Positions 51,664-63,539 are shown, counted from the first letter of the stretch. The stretch: DNA of 64,000 nucleotides from Mytilus galloprovincialis (GCF_965363235.1 NC_134848.1:64856681-64920680), one strand, 5' to 3'. Notes: generated by a model from the sequence alone, not told the origin. Program-made: numbers and translations.

Positions 51664-51929
51664 GTAAGCATAACTATATTAGGTGAATTGAACCAGGACA
51701 AATATCAATATTGTTTTGCAGTCGACAGGTCGCGATTGAACGAGTAATTCTTTCATTGATTTTTCTAGCTTTTAATCAGCTTTCCGTAACCGCAAGTACT
51801 CTCAAATCCTAGTTTCTTGTTAATTTTACCTGTTGACACAATGTGTAATTCATTTTTGTGATTTGATATTCATTTTATATATGGTGTTATATCTCGTCTC
51901 CCTGCTTTTATATGTCCACTTTTGTTTTG

Positions 51930-52275
51930 AAGTATTTAGTGGAAAGACCATGATTTGTTACAACAATTGAGTTTTTCATGTTTTAGAATAATTGTTATTA
52001 TCATCATAATATTCAGTTTTTCCATTTGTTCTTGAAAAGACTTATTAATTTTGTACTGAATATAAGACCTTTCCACTATTCTGTGGGAAGACAATTGGGT
52101 TTCTTCTGATTATTATTATAAGGTCTTTTCCTTTTCTGTCGAAAGACCTGTTGTTTTTGTTCTGATTAGTATGTCATCCACTTTTCGCTGGAAGGACCTG
52201 TTGTATTTGTTCTGATTATTATCGGGTCTTTCCACTTTTCCCTGGAAAGATCTTATGCTTTTGTTCTGACTATTT
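51930..52275 (+). repeat. Hairpin-forming tandem repeat, ~50-56 bp units
   Basis: About four to five diverged units carry AGGTCTTTCC, a short loop, GGAAAGACCT and then a 'ttgttctgattatta' spacer. Spacer starts at 52104, 52160, 52210 and 52264. Each unit can fold into a stem-loop. It lies in GIMAP intron 1. Confidence 0.65.
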
Positions 52276-52662
52276 TGTTTTTTGTCTTCTGCCTAATTTC
52301 TTTTTTCCGCTGTATTGTTGTTTACACATATGTCGCTCAATTTTTTGGTATTAAATAACAGTTAATATGTTTTTGAAACTGACCATGTTTAACCGAACAC
52401 CTTTCTATGTAAGGGTTACCAGAACAATGTTTTTCCTGTGTGTTCTAGTCCTTCGCAACCGTAAAATATAACGACAAGTTTATTTTATCCTATTGTCTGT
52501 TACATCCTCAGAAATATTTGGTTAATTTAGATCAAATCGATTCGATAAAATTTTATAACGTAAAAGTTATCTACCTTTACAAAATAAATTTGTCGGTATG
52601 TTTTTGTAACTCGTAAGCCGTTAATCGTATAACCCTAGAAACTGTTTATTAATGACACCTGG

Positions 52663-53552
52663 GGCCGTGTTAAAAAAGCTGTCCTAGGACTAAGAAATGT
52701 CTCATGATGGTCTTAGGACACGTCTTAGTCCTACGTCATGTCAACGAAAGTCTCCTAAAATAAGATATGTTCTAAATTTGGTCCTTAAGTTAGGATATAC
52801 AACTATGTGTATCAGGATAGTCCTAAAGGTTACAATGTCCTAAAACGTAATAAAAACGACAAATATAGCATAAACTCAATACTAAAAAATACTAATACAA
52901 TATTATACTATCATAATGTTAAAATTAAATTAAAAAAACAAAAAGTTTTCAATTTTTGTTTAAGTTTCAATTGTGTTACATTATATCATTTCGTGATGCC
53001 TTTTTTGAAGCCTAAAAATATTATCATCATAAGCAACATGTTTTGCGAGTTAAAAAAACGGTGCAATATCAATTGAAATATGGGAAAAAGTTGACCATTT
53101 TTTTTAACTAATCCTGATTCGATGCATGTAATACAATCGAGTGGACAAAAGGACAAAATCAAAAAATGCACTTAAATTGCAGCACAAATATCGCATTTAA
53201 CAAAGTTTTGTTCGTATTTAATTCATTTATATCTTATAACATATTTAATAACGTATTTATAAGTATTACGTTAAAACTTTTATTTTGCGTTAATTGTTTT
53301 CCATATAAGAGTCATCCTCCCTCGCTTGGCAATATAGGTACTAAAATACCATTAAATATATGTCATAGAAATCTCATAAATATTTTTTTAAATTAAATAA
53401 TTGTGTTAGGAGGACCATCGTACTTAGGACTGTCCTAAGACAGCTTTGTTTTACATCCTAAGACATGTCTCAGACACGTCCTAAGACAATTCTAAAAATT
53501 GTCCTAAGACATATCTTATGACATATCCTAGGACATTTTCATTGACACGGCC
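52663..53552. mobile_element. Non-autonomous TIR transposon
   Basis: The ends GGCCGTGTTAAA and, inverted, TTGACACGGCC are flanked inside by many copies of TCCTAAGACA/TGTCTTAGGA in both orientations. The ~890-bp AT-rich interior encodes no transposase. The terminal sequence suggests a hAT- or Harbinger-like MITE, but no clear target duplication was found. Confidence 0.6.
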
Positions 53553-54169
53553 TCTGAATCCTGTCTGATAATACAATGAGGTCAAGGTAAAATGTCAGGG
53601 TCATGTTCTCGTTTGACTTTTCGTTGTTTTTGCGTTTTTTATTACAGTTTTAAAGCTATATGACCAAGAGCAAAATGTTTACTTAATTGTAATGAATCTA
53701 TGTTACGTTTGGTTTGAAACAATTTAATGGATTCCTATAGGAGTTAGTGGTATTCAATTGTCTAATATGAGAATAATTGATTATTACTTAAACTTGGTTC
53801 ATTCTAAATCCATATGACTTTTTGCAAAAGGTTTAGTGACATATGACATATGATCATCAATTAGTAAAATATTGAAAACTGTACCTTAATTTGTTAGCGG
53901 GCATGACGTAAAACAGCGAACGAAAGAATTTAACTTTATTTATAACTAATATAGGGCAATGCTGTTGATTAAAAAATACTCCAGGCAGGACATTTTGCAT
54001 TCCAAATAATTAATATTACCAATAATTGATAAGTTTCAGGTCGGCGGGATCACACAGAAAGAGTATGAAAGCAGAGAAAACTGTGTATCTTATAATCGGC
54101 ATGACTTCATCAGATGACAATACCAATACTAAAAGAAGGCTTACGTATAGTTATATACTTTAATTCAGT
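53553..54169. other. Intronic gap
   Basis: GIMAP intron 1 sequence, possibly part of the Helitron that ends at 54201, whose 5' end I could not find. Confidence 0.4.
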
Positions 54170-54201
54170 CACGGACCCGCGATAGCACGGGTGTGTTCTA
54201 G
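54170..54201 (+). mobile_element. Helitron 3' end
   Basis: A degenerate hairpin (CCCG...CGGG, 54176-54191), tgtgtt and CTAG, followed by T, match the 3' ends at 5222 and 22030. The 5' end was not found, so the element is truncated or diverged. Confidence 0.55.
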
Positions 54202-54365
54202 TATTATTAAAATCAAGAGCCAACTGATATCAATTCGGAAAATTTACTTAATCTGTTTGCATTATGATGTCGTTTGTTTCACGATTCTTATCATTCATAA
54301 ATCAATTTAATTATCTAATCAGACACTTGATTAATTTTTGTTTTATACATTTTATGTTCTTGTAG

Positions 54366-54416
54366 GTTTGACAGGGTCTTTAAGCAGAAGTTTGGAAGAA
54401 AACAGTTCAGATGATG
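54366..54416 (+). CDS. GIMAP gene, second coding exon (51 nt)
   Basis: The acceptor ttatgttcttgtag and the donor gtacga flank 2 nt + 16 codons (LTGSLSRSLEENSSDD) + 1 nt. The entry phase fits the exon ending at 51663 (G|GT gives Gly) and the exit phase fits the exon at 55354 (G|AT gives Asp). The serine- and acid-rich sequence looks like a disordered linker. Confidence 0.7.
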
Positions 54417-55094
54417 GTACGAATTTTGTTACTTCTATGCAATGAGAGAAACGATAAGCTCTTTAGAATATTGACTTTTACATTTCTATTGATGATTTTA
54501 TGTGAATTGCTACAGGAACATATTTCCAACATAATTTGAAAATGTTGAAAAAGATTGTTAATTGTCTGTGATAAGATTTCTGCAATCAATAACCACAGAA
54601 ATCAGTAAGACAGCAACTTAAGTTAGGGGTCATCCATAATTGTCAACCATTTTCCAAAATGTACAAAACGTACACTTTGGGAGAAGGGGTTAAAAAATCA
54701 ACACTTTTATCTTTTTTATTTCCGGATTTAGTTCCGTTTCTGCAGAGAAAGTGAATCAAGTAGAAAATTGACTCGGGTGCGTTTCTCTCCTTATTTCTAC
54801 GTTATTATTTTCACTTGATGATCATAATTCATAATCATCCGCAACCCGGATTGAACGATTAAAAGATCGATTTATCAGCAAATTAAATCTTTAAAAAACG
54901 TTAACTAGTAAAAATTATCGTACTTATTTGATTTTTTTTCTTAAGCAATCCACAGTAAACCATTTTAGAAGCACCTACATATTGAGTTTTACCTTAACTT
55001 TGTAATTTTAAGAAAATCAATTATCCAACATATATAATTATATATAAATATTGGATCATATATATATCAAACTATTGTGTAGTCATGCTTCAAT

Positions 55095-55320
55095 GTTACT
55101 GTATTCGAGATGTTTCCAGGCACTCTGAGAATGTGAAATGTGACTTTAACAATCAATTAAAGACGAAACGCGTGTTAAGCGCACACATAAAATTTCAATC
55201 CTGGTATCTATGATGAGTTTATTTACAACCACTGGGTCGATGCCACTGCTGGTGGAGTTTTCATTCCCCGAGGGTATCACCAGCCATGAAGTAAGCACTT
55301 CTGCATGATTGTGTTGACAT
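55095..55320 (+). repeat. SINE-like repeat next to a microexon
   Basis: It contains 'gacgaaacgcgtgttaag', 'gggtcgatgccactgctgg' and 'ccccgagggtatcaccagcc', a core I recall as highly conserved among bivalve repeats. It ends about 35-40 bases before the acceptor at 55353. Confidence 0.6.
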
Positions 55321-55353
55321 GAATTATAATTGATATGGTCATAATTATTGCAG

Positions 55354-55385
55354 ATAACGAAGAGCGATTACAGTTGAACATAGAG
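55354..55385 (+). CDS. GIMAP gene, third coding exon (32-nt microexon)
   Basis: The acceptor tcataattattgcag and the donor gtatgt enclose 2 nt + 10 codons (NEERLQLNIE), ending in phase 0. The exon at 59857 begins in phase 0, so the frame runs on into the G domain. Its small size means that homology searches alone would miss it. Confidence 0.7.
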
Positions 55386-56548
55386 GTATGTGCTTGACAA
55401 ATGTATAGTAAGTTTTTAATTAAAAAAATTTATGAGTTTTATGATTAAACATGTTACACTGGTTTCACATTAAATTTGTTCACATCTATAAACCTTGTTT
55501 AATTACCTTTACATAAGATTTGTTCAAACTTGTAAACTATGTGTCATTTAAATGTTCATTACGTAGTAACCGAATGCAAAATTTTCGGACAACTTTTCTA
55601 GCAATTTTTTAGGGAACGAGCATATGACTTTAACAATTTAAAACATATTCTGATCCCCAATTTGATAAAAAAAAAAATTCTGGTCATAGAGATGATGACA
55701 AAAAACAAATATTCTGAAGTCAAAGTTTCCCCATACATTACAGTGTTTAATATTGAAAAAAAGATATTTGATTGCTGGCATCGAAAAACAAAATAAAAAC
55801 ATTCGCGCGAAAAAAAATTCTGGTTTTTTTTTTAAGAACATTATTATTAATTATTATAGATATCAATTTTATTCCAAAATCGTTTCTTCTTTAAATATAC
55901 ATGGTAAAGTTAATATTCTAGATGCCTAGTTTTGTGTACACTTAACCTACACAAGGCCTACATTGAGTATCGACTGCATGAAGACAAAACATGATTTAAA
56001 CTACATGTAAACATTTAGTTTTATCAATGGGAACGTTATTATGTTAAATATACGTGTGAGTTACATTAACACAACACCGAGTTTAGGTCAATGTGAACAC
56101 GGCCTGAGACACTCATTGTTTGTCAAAATTGGAAAATTTGTACAGTGTTTGAATGAATTTGAAATATTACTAAAAATGATTATCAGTTGAAAAAAAAGCA
56201 AGCTAGTAATTCGGATGCACATGTACAAAATGTATACATATGTTTTATATTTCGAAAACAGATATCCAATGCATTTCCTATCATGATTCCATGATACACG
56301 ATTGTCTATTACAAGTAAGCTGTTTAACCTAAAGTTCAAAGTAATGAAGTTGGAGTATTCCCTTCAAAAATTATACAGACAGCATACCGAGTTTGTTGAC
56401 CGTTATGAAATATCTTATTTACATAAATGGAGTTGTACCTTTTGTTCCAAACATCGTGGGAGACATCATCTTATGTTTTAAAATAACCCCGTTGGATATA
56501 TATTTTCAGATAATTTCTTCTAAAGCACAACGGTAATTTGTTCTGAAC

Positions 56549-57040
56549 GTATCACTGTGTCTAAACCACACCGGCAAAATTTCTCGGACTCGATGGTATC
56601 TAACATCCAGCACAATGACGGAACACCAATAGACAAACGAAAGGGAGGTTTCTCCTTATTTTTTATTTTTTTTATGATATCGAAGAATATATATACATAT
56701 ACAACTATTTACTATTGTGAGATGCAATATTTTCTACAACCGTTCTATATTAACGGAGAAATAAGTCAAAATGCATGTCAAAATGACGAATTGAGTGAAC
56801 CTTGCCTCGAAATTGTTTAATTTCTCGTTAAATTGTTCACATTGTACGGACAGAAAGGTACGGGAAGATAGATATTGACACGGAGATTGCAAATTTAGTT
56901 ATTATGAGCATCTGAATAATTGTATTTCTGTGTATGGATCGAAAGAAAAGGGTCATGTCAAATTAAAATAAACCGGTTTCGTCAATGTTGTTACTACACA
57001 ATCACCCGGTTTCGTCTATATATATCACCCGGTTTTTTTA
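56549..57040 (+). repeat. Inverted duplication, left arm
   Basis: It pairs with 58700-59196 in reverse orientation at high identity. It carries an exon-like frame (DSMVSNIQHNDGTPIDKRK) and a transmembrane-like frame that is broken here by a TGA after LVIMSI. CCGGTTTCGTC sub-repeats lie at the inner end. It lies in GIMAP intron 3. Confidence 0.8.
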
Positions 57041-58699
57041 GTTTTTTTAACAAAAAAAATATGAAAAGAAACTTTGGCACGGAGAATTTAAATATATTTA
57101 TTGTAAAGTAAACTTGGCGTGTTAAAATCTATTTTCAACGGGCACTTTTGGACATAGTTAATTATGATAATACACATTTTCCTAATGAAAGGCGTATCCC
57201 TTATTTCACTTAACTTCAAACTAATTTTAAATGGAATATAAATACTGAATAGCAAACACTGGTATCTAATTATTTTGTAACATATTTTCAAAGTATTCAT
57301 ATTCAATTATTTTGTAACATTATTATATTTTCTTTGTTTATAATAGTAGTATGTAAATATGAAAAATAAAAGGATGTGTTTTAATTGTGCCATAATTTTA
57401 ATTTACTATACTACTATATACACTTAGTTTTCAATATGTACTATCAATTATTAATACATTTATGCATTCAATCATTGACGAACAGTCCCAAACCGACTAT
57501 AGTACGTCTATACTGTTCTGCACAAATTAATCATGCATGCAGTCCTGTGAGATTTTCTGGTACTATTCTGTGTTACTTGCGCACTAAAGCGAGTTTTCAC
57601 ACTTAAGCATCCATAACATAGCAGTGAGATTTGTAACTTTCTCCCCGTTCCTGGTAGGCACATTTATTTTCATAGGCATGTTTTTCACATTATTTTTACA
57701 GTTCAAATTCATTTTTTGTACAGTTCAAATTCAATTGAATGTTCAAGATAACTTTCGAAAAAAATATCTGACAGTTTTGTATTTTCAATGTGAATAAAAG
57801 TTGGTTTGCAAAACATGACCGTCAAATATATCTAGGTCTTATTAAGAAGAAGTGACGGTAACCACTTATCCCATAAACATTGACAATGAGACAACTTTCT
57901 TTTAGACACAAAAATTATGTTGAATCAATCAAGTTTAGGTCTGCGTATGCCTTAAACAATGAGAAAAACACACAAACTGCATGAAAGCAAGCTATAACAG
58001 GGCCCTAAATTATAAATGTAAAACAATTCAAACAAGAAAACTACCTGCCTATTTTATGTTCAAAACGCATATGGTATAAAGCAACCAAAGACAACCATGC
58101 AATTACACGCGTGTGATTCGGGAATGGACTGAGTCAAAGTGTTGTCGCTGACACAAACAGTACAACAAAAGTACAAATAATAAAAAATGATGAAAAAACC
58201 TTAACTCGTCCGATGACAGAGCCTGTATAGTAAATGCGCGATGTGTGCCAAAACTTGTATCATAGTTAAAATTATCCCTTAACGATTGTAGAAAAGATTA
58301 CATACATAGAATGATTAGATTACTTATAAAGGTGTCCATCCTTTTGTGCGAGAAAATCACATATCAATTGCGTGTTTCGATTTTTAAGACCGAAAACTTT
58401 AATTTCAAGTTTAAACATGTTCAACATATTTTCCCATAACTCATATAGAAAACGCATATTGAGAGAGCTTTAATCTCAATATGCTGTTAAAAAATTTCGG
58501 AATGCAAAGTAAATTAAAATATTTGTGTTCTATAAGAGTAGGAATTCAAGTGTTTGCTTATTATTTATTTGAATCTGAGACTCATATAAATAATAAGCCG
58601 TTGTCCGGTGAACGAACTTGTTTTCCAACGACCCACAAAACTCCTTTTGAACGCTGAAGTTAAATAATCAATTATAATGTAATGCGATTATGATTTTTT
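57041..58699. other. Spacer between the inverted arms
   Basis: AT-rich non-coding DNA that includes a diverged copy of the 'aatgagacaactttc' repeat at 57870-58120. Confidence 0.5.
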
Positions 58700-59196
58700 T
58701 TATTTGACCGAACCGGGTTATGCATTTTGAAACTTATGACGAAACCGGGTTGCATACATTGACGAAACCGGCCAGTTCCATTTTGACATGACCCATTTCT
58801 TTCGTTCCATACACAGAAATACAATTATGGAGATACTCATAATAACTAAATTTGCAATCTCCGTGTCAATATCTATCTTCCCGTACCTTTCTTTCCGTAC
58901 AATGTGAACAATTTAACGAGAAATTTAACAATTTCGAGGCAAGGTTCACTTAATTCGTCATTTTGACATGCATTTTGACTTATTTCTCCGTTAATATAGA
59001 ACGGTTGTAGAAAATATTGCATCTCACAATGGAAAATAGTTGTATATGTATATATATTCTTCGATATCATAAAAAAATTAAAAAATAAGGAGAAACCTAC
59101 CTTTCTTTTGTCTATTGGTGTTCCGTCATTGTGCCGGATGTTAGATACCATCGAGTCCGAGCAAATTTTGCCGGTGTGGTTTAGACACAGTGCGTA
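58700..59196 (-). repeat. Inverted duplication, right arm, with intact coding-like pieces
   Basis: Read on the minus strand, it has DSMVSNIRHNDGTPIDKRK followed by a donor-like gtaggt. Further on it has an uninterrupted hydrophobic stretch (LVIMSISIIVFLC) followed by ERKKWVMSKW, which resembles a single transmembrane helix with a basic flank. It may be a gene fragment copied in inverse orientation. The family is unknown. Confidence 0.75.
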
Positions 59197-59469
59197 TGTT
59201 AAATATAAAACAAGTGACAACAATCTCGTTTTGGTTACAATTTGTAACTTATATTTTGGCATGTATTACGAATATTTAAAAGTGTTCAATTATTTTTTTA
59301 AAATGCTGCGATGTAACTTATTTTCCCAACATGTATAATGCATATTTGGAGGACACACATTAAAGAATTTAAACAATAAAGATATCCTTTCTATTAAAAT
59401 ACAAGACCTCAGATAATGTCAATGAATTTGAAATCGACAAATTCAAGTATGGACCTTTTCTGTTGGAAA

Positions 59470-59620
59470 TGAAATTGAGAAAGGAAATGGGGAAGGTGTC
59501 AAAGAACCAACAGCCCGACCAAAGAGTCGAAGATCAGGCCACCGATATGTCTTCAACACAGCGAGAAAAAAGAACATACCAAGAGGCAGGCCCTTAAACA
59601 AAAATGTGTATCAGCATGAT
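59470..59620 (+). repeat. Fragment of the 610-bp repeat family
   Basis: It contains 'aatggggaaggtgtcaaag' and 'acagcccgaccaaagag'. Confidence 0.65.
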
Positions 59621-59856
59621 AACGTTTTACTTTTTTATAAATGGTTTCAAAAGTATGATCTTAATCTGTGAAATATAGAAACACACAATGTGATGTGAAA
59701 AGTTCTTTATTTCTCCGCTTTATGCTTTTGATTTGTGAATCTGCGCACATGATTATTGATTATTGTTGGCAGTCAATCTATCTCGTCTTGCCATAACTAC
59801 TAACGAGTCTCATAAAATAAATTGAGTAATTAGTGTTGACTATACGTCTATTTCAG

Positions 59857-60792
59857 CTGGACGACATAGAGGATGCAAAAGAAGTAAGGATTCTAATAGT
59901 TGGAAAAACGGGGGCAGGTAAAAGTGCAACAGGAAACACAATTCTAGGAAAGAAATATTTTAAAACAGCTCCCGGTGGTAGTTCAGTAACACGAGTAGGG
60001 CGAATAGGAATAATGAAATGGAAGACAATGATTATAAATGTTATTGATACACCGGGATTTTTAGATACAGAAACGACCAAAGAAAAAGTTCACATTGAAA
60101 TTATTAAGAGTTGTGGCATGGCATCTCCAGGGCCTCATGTTATTCTTTATGTTATTTCAGCAAGGAACAGGTTCACTTCGGAAGATCAACAAGCTGTTGA
60201 AGAATTAGCCAAACTACTTTCCGGTGATCCATACAAACATATGATCATATGTTTTACGGAAAAGGATGCAATAGAACGTGATGGTATGAGCCCAGCTGTG
60301 TTTTTGCTAAATATAACAAGCCCTTTGAGAACACTTCTTGACCAATGTGGAAACAGAACGGTCTTTTTCAACAATGTTTCCGAAAAAACAAAAAGTCAAT
60401 GGATGAATTTATGCTCAGTGATAAAAGAAATGCTTGAAATAAACGGGGACTCGTTTTATTCTAATGAAATTCTAAGGGAAACTGAAGCAGCACTACTTAA
60501 AAAAATGAAAGAAGAGAGCGACCCATCAAAGGCAAAAAGATGGCTTTACGCAGCACGAAGAAATATTGCAAATGATGGCAGCATTGTTAGTTATCTAAAA
60601 ACAACTATAATGGGAACGGGGGCATGCGGACCCTTATCTGCTGCGGGAGCATTTTTAGTAATTTTAGCGGGAGGACACGGAGTACTTCCTGCGGTGGCAG
60701 CAGCAAAGACAGCCACATTGTTAGGTGGTGCCATCGGAGGATCGTCTTTTTTCACTGGAAAAGCATTCGTTAGAATTTGCAGCATTTCATGA
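59857..60792 (+). CDS. GIMAP/AIG1-type GTPase, main (fourth) exon
   Basis: It encodes 311 residues of an AIG1-type GTPase, the GIMAP family of septin-related P-loop GTPases linked to immune-cell survival in vertebrates and expanded in bivalves. Spliced to the exons at 51601, 54366 and 55354, it gives a predicted 359-residue protein. G1 is GKTGAGKSATGNTILG (Walker A at model residues 64-71), G3 is DTPG (112-115), and the GIMAP hallmark RFTSEDQQAV is present. The G4 position reads TEKD (182-185) where TKxD/TRKD is usual. The acceptor tacgtctatttcag fixes the exon start at 59857. The upstream TTG-initiated frame is not a real start. The C-terminus, after a short charged helix (LLKKMKEESDPSKAKRW), is a Gly/Ala-rich hydrophobic stretch instead of the more usual coiled coil, suggesting membrane insertion. 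It has no internal break. This is the best preserved gene in the window. Confidence 0.92.
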   Translation: MDDIEDAKEVRILIVGKTGAGKSATGNTILGKKYFKTAPGGSSVTRVGRIGIMKWKTMIINVIDTPGFLDTETTKEKVHIEIIKSCGMASPGPHVILYVISARNRFTSEDQQAVEELAKLLSGDPYKHMIICFTEKDAIERDGMSPAVFLLNITSPLRTLLDQCGNRTVFFNNVSEKTKSQWMNLCSVIKEMLEINGDSFYSNEILRETEAALLKKMKEESDPSKAKRWLYAARRNIANDGSIVSYLKTTIMGTGACGPLSAAGAFLVILAGGHGVLPAVAAAKTATLLGGAIGGSSFFTGKAFVRICSIS

Positions 60793-61434
60793 GATGTAAA
60801 TTTTGAAATAGATATTTGACTTGAGGAACATAATTCGTTGAACCTATCGAATTTATCGATTCATTTATGTATTCCTCCGTGTTCATCTATCTATCAATCT
60901 GTCTATAAACCCATTTATCCATCTGATCAGAGTTTGTGTGTACAGCATCACTATTTCGTATTGAATAAAAGTGGACTGGGTATCATACGTCTTTAAATGC
61001 AGTAAATACCTTGCATAATTTCCAATCCTTCACATTAAAAATACCAAATATGAAATATTTGGACCTACATAAGAAAATGTGGTATGAGTGCCAATGAGAC
61101 AACTTTACTTTTAGTGGAGTGACCAAAGCTAACAATTTTTCAACATTAATGGACGACCCTTCCTGCAGACTAAATTATGACTTTTTTGAAAGAGAAATGT
61201 TTATTCTTTAATTTTTGCCTGGTCGTAGAATTGAAATATGGTGCAATTTTTTAAAAGTAAGGTCAAAGGTTAGTGATTGAGTTTTTTACTATTGTAAATT
61301 TATTTCACAAGAGGTTATAACAAGTCTACAAATAATATATAAATTGTTACTAAACAAGAAACCCATAATGCAATAAACTATGACACTTCATTTTCAACTT
61401 AATTTGAAAATTATGAAACCAACAAATGCCCTTT
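60793..61434. other. 3' flank of the GIMAP gene
   Basis: AATAAA occurs near 60964, a possible polyadenylation signal. A repeat scrap ('gtatgagtgccaatgagaca') lies at 61075-61135. No gene is visible. Confidence 0.4.
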
Positions 61435-63360
61435 TTAAGGGGAATTCAGACTAGCAACAATAAGAAAATAGAAGATGGAACTACTACCGACTATCAATTC
61501 ATTTTTGTTTGCATCGCATGTACTTCTAAAGATATATTTCTGAATTTTACAACATTTCACCATGGTATTATCATCACGGAACAGAGGTAAAGGTATGGGA
61601 CCAATAAGATATGCCAAGATCCTGACTACAGTCACATTCGCACTAGCATTAGCAAGAACTAAAGTAGGACGAACTAATTTTATTGGGTTTATATGTGCCT
61701 TAACAAAGTCACCTGATTTACAGTTTTGAGGGCTTGGTCGTATCATCGAAAGTATTGAGAGGAGACCTATAAATAGGACTGTAGAAGATAAGGGTTTCAG
61801 ACTCAGTAAAGCAGCCTTCCACAAAAAATTTAACCCTCTGATTGCCACGTTTAAGAGATTTAAGAAGAGAATCCTGAATATGTATCGAGGCTTGTATATC
61901 TGTAGACATATTTATCAATGACTAAGGATGATCGGCCACATTAAGTGGATCGGTCATATTTGAATGCATATACCTTATTAAATGATTTATCAGAGACATT
62001 CTTTTTGTCTCGTGTCATTGTCGTTGGTTTGTTTTCTTCGTGTGCAGTTTCTGCATCTTTGGGTCATCCCAATCCTGATCTCATTTTAGAACTTAAATCG
62101 GAAGGATGCATCTTGTAAGCATCCACCGAAGTAATATGCAGGCTGATGTCCATCTAGCGTAGTTCGTCCGCTTGGTAATGAGAAAGCATCGCAAAATTGC
62201 AGCTAAAATTGCAAATGTAAAAGCTACAAACAATTTTGTTCAGCCCTTATGTTCTGTAACAATATCTCAACTGCACAAAGAAACATATCCCAGTATGCGC
62301 AGGTTGGGGATAGTTTACAAGTGTGTATTCTGAATTCTTCAAACAATGGCAACATATGATCTTAAAATAAAAAAGAAATGTCCAATACCTTCCGTGCTTT
62401 CGGGTGTTTCAAAAATGGACTGTGACAGTCAAAGAACGCCTTCAATACATTTGGTACAATATTAATTAAACGATTTTTGTCTTGACACCGATTGAAGAAT
62501 GCTTTTAAATTAAACAAAAGAGCAATGAAAGCTTCATTTACCAAAGTTAATCCTCGCACACCACGATTATTTTTCCAACAATCATCATCTGATCTACCGT
62601 ATTAGGAGCATAAGTGTCAGAGTCAAAATGAAAGTCATAAAGCCCAATTAAAGCCCAAAACTTGCCAACTGTTACTATTAAACAGGAAAAACCATGACTT
62701 CCTCTTAGTCTTATAATGTGTGATTGAAAAACGTCTGGCAGAGACTATTTTGCATTTTGGCAACAGCATATCATCAATCGTCAAATGTTTGCACAGCATA
62801 TTGTTGACAAGCACGTTTTGAAATATTTAAACATTGTGTCATAGTTGTAAATAGTATTGCCATGTCGCTATCTATAACCGGAGCGTAGGCTACAGAAAAT
62901 TTCAGATTTAGTCTTTGTAAGAACCGGTCCAACATAAAAAAATTTGTTCGGTGCTTTCTGCAGAAAATGTCATCGAATCTAAGTTTTGTCTCGAAAGAAG
63001 AAGTCGCAGAAATACCAAAACCAGAACAAGACACAATCTTCCCATAAACATCAGAATAACGAGGAGGTCCATATCTCTCTGTTGGCTTGTCGAAAGGTAA
63101 TCATGCCATAAGATTGGTATTTGAATAATTCAACGTCAAAGATCTTTCAAGTCCTCGTCTAATGTGGGCTTTTGATGATTCGTTTTGATACTGAAATACA
63201 ACTCTAGCCATGGAGTGAAATGATTTTTTACCATCGATTGTCTTAGCATTTAAGTATATATTTTCTGCTCCCTCTTGTATACCACGACAATCTTTCCTAA
63301 ATAGAGCAATACCATAAGGTACATAGGACATGTCTTGAATTCTGTTTATTTCCAAATATG
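61435..63360 (-). pseudogene. Decayed DUF6589-like (transposon-associated) gene
   Basis: Pieces of one protein occur in order on the minus strand with several stops and shifts. First comes GKKSFHSMARVVFQ with RRGLERSLTL (63355-63104). After a TGA in the same frame come ERYGPPRYSDVYGKIV, FSVAYAPVIDSDMAILFTTM and YAVQTFDD (to 62774). Then, frameshifted, come RLRGSHGF and SDTYAPNTVDQMM, then RGLTLVNEAFIALLF (62559-62362), then YWDMFLCAVEILLQNIRAE, and lastly RVKFFVEGCF with SPIYRSPLNTF (about 61918-61740). The order and spacing match what I recall of the large DUF6589-type proteins found in many copies in mollusc and cnidarian genomes. They have no known function and are probably transposon-derived. 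It is clearly non-functional. Confidence 0.55.
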
Positions 63361-63539
63361 TAAACTAGTCCGATATATACGTACTTCAGAATAGGATGCA
63401 CTAAAACCATGAAATATTTAGAGCCAAACTGGTGATGTAAATGTAATCCCAAACCAAGATGAAATAAGGTAAACATGTTTATGTTTAAAGCAAGTATGCA
63501 TTTTGTTATTGCTAAGATTTTTCGCAGTTTGCCGACAGG

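Noticed and set aside
59833..59856. Start of the GIMAP frame at 59833
   Set aside because: It is a TTG followed by a pyrimidine-rich splice acceptor. The exon begins at 59857.
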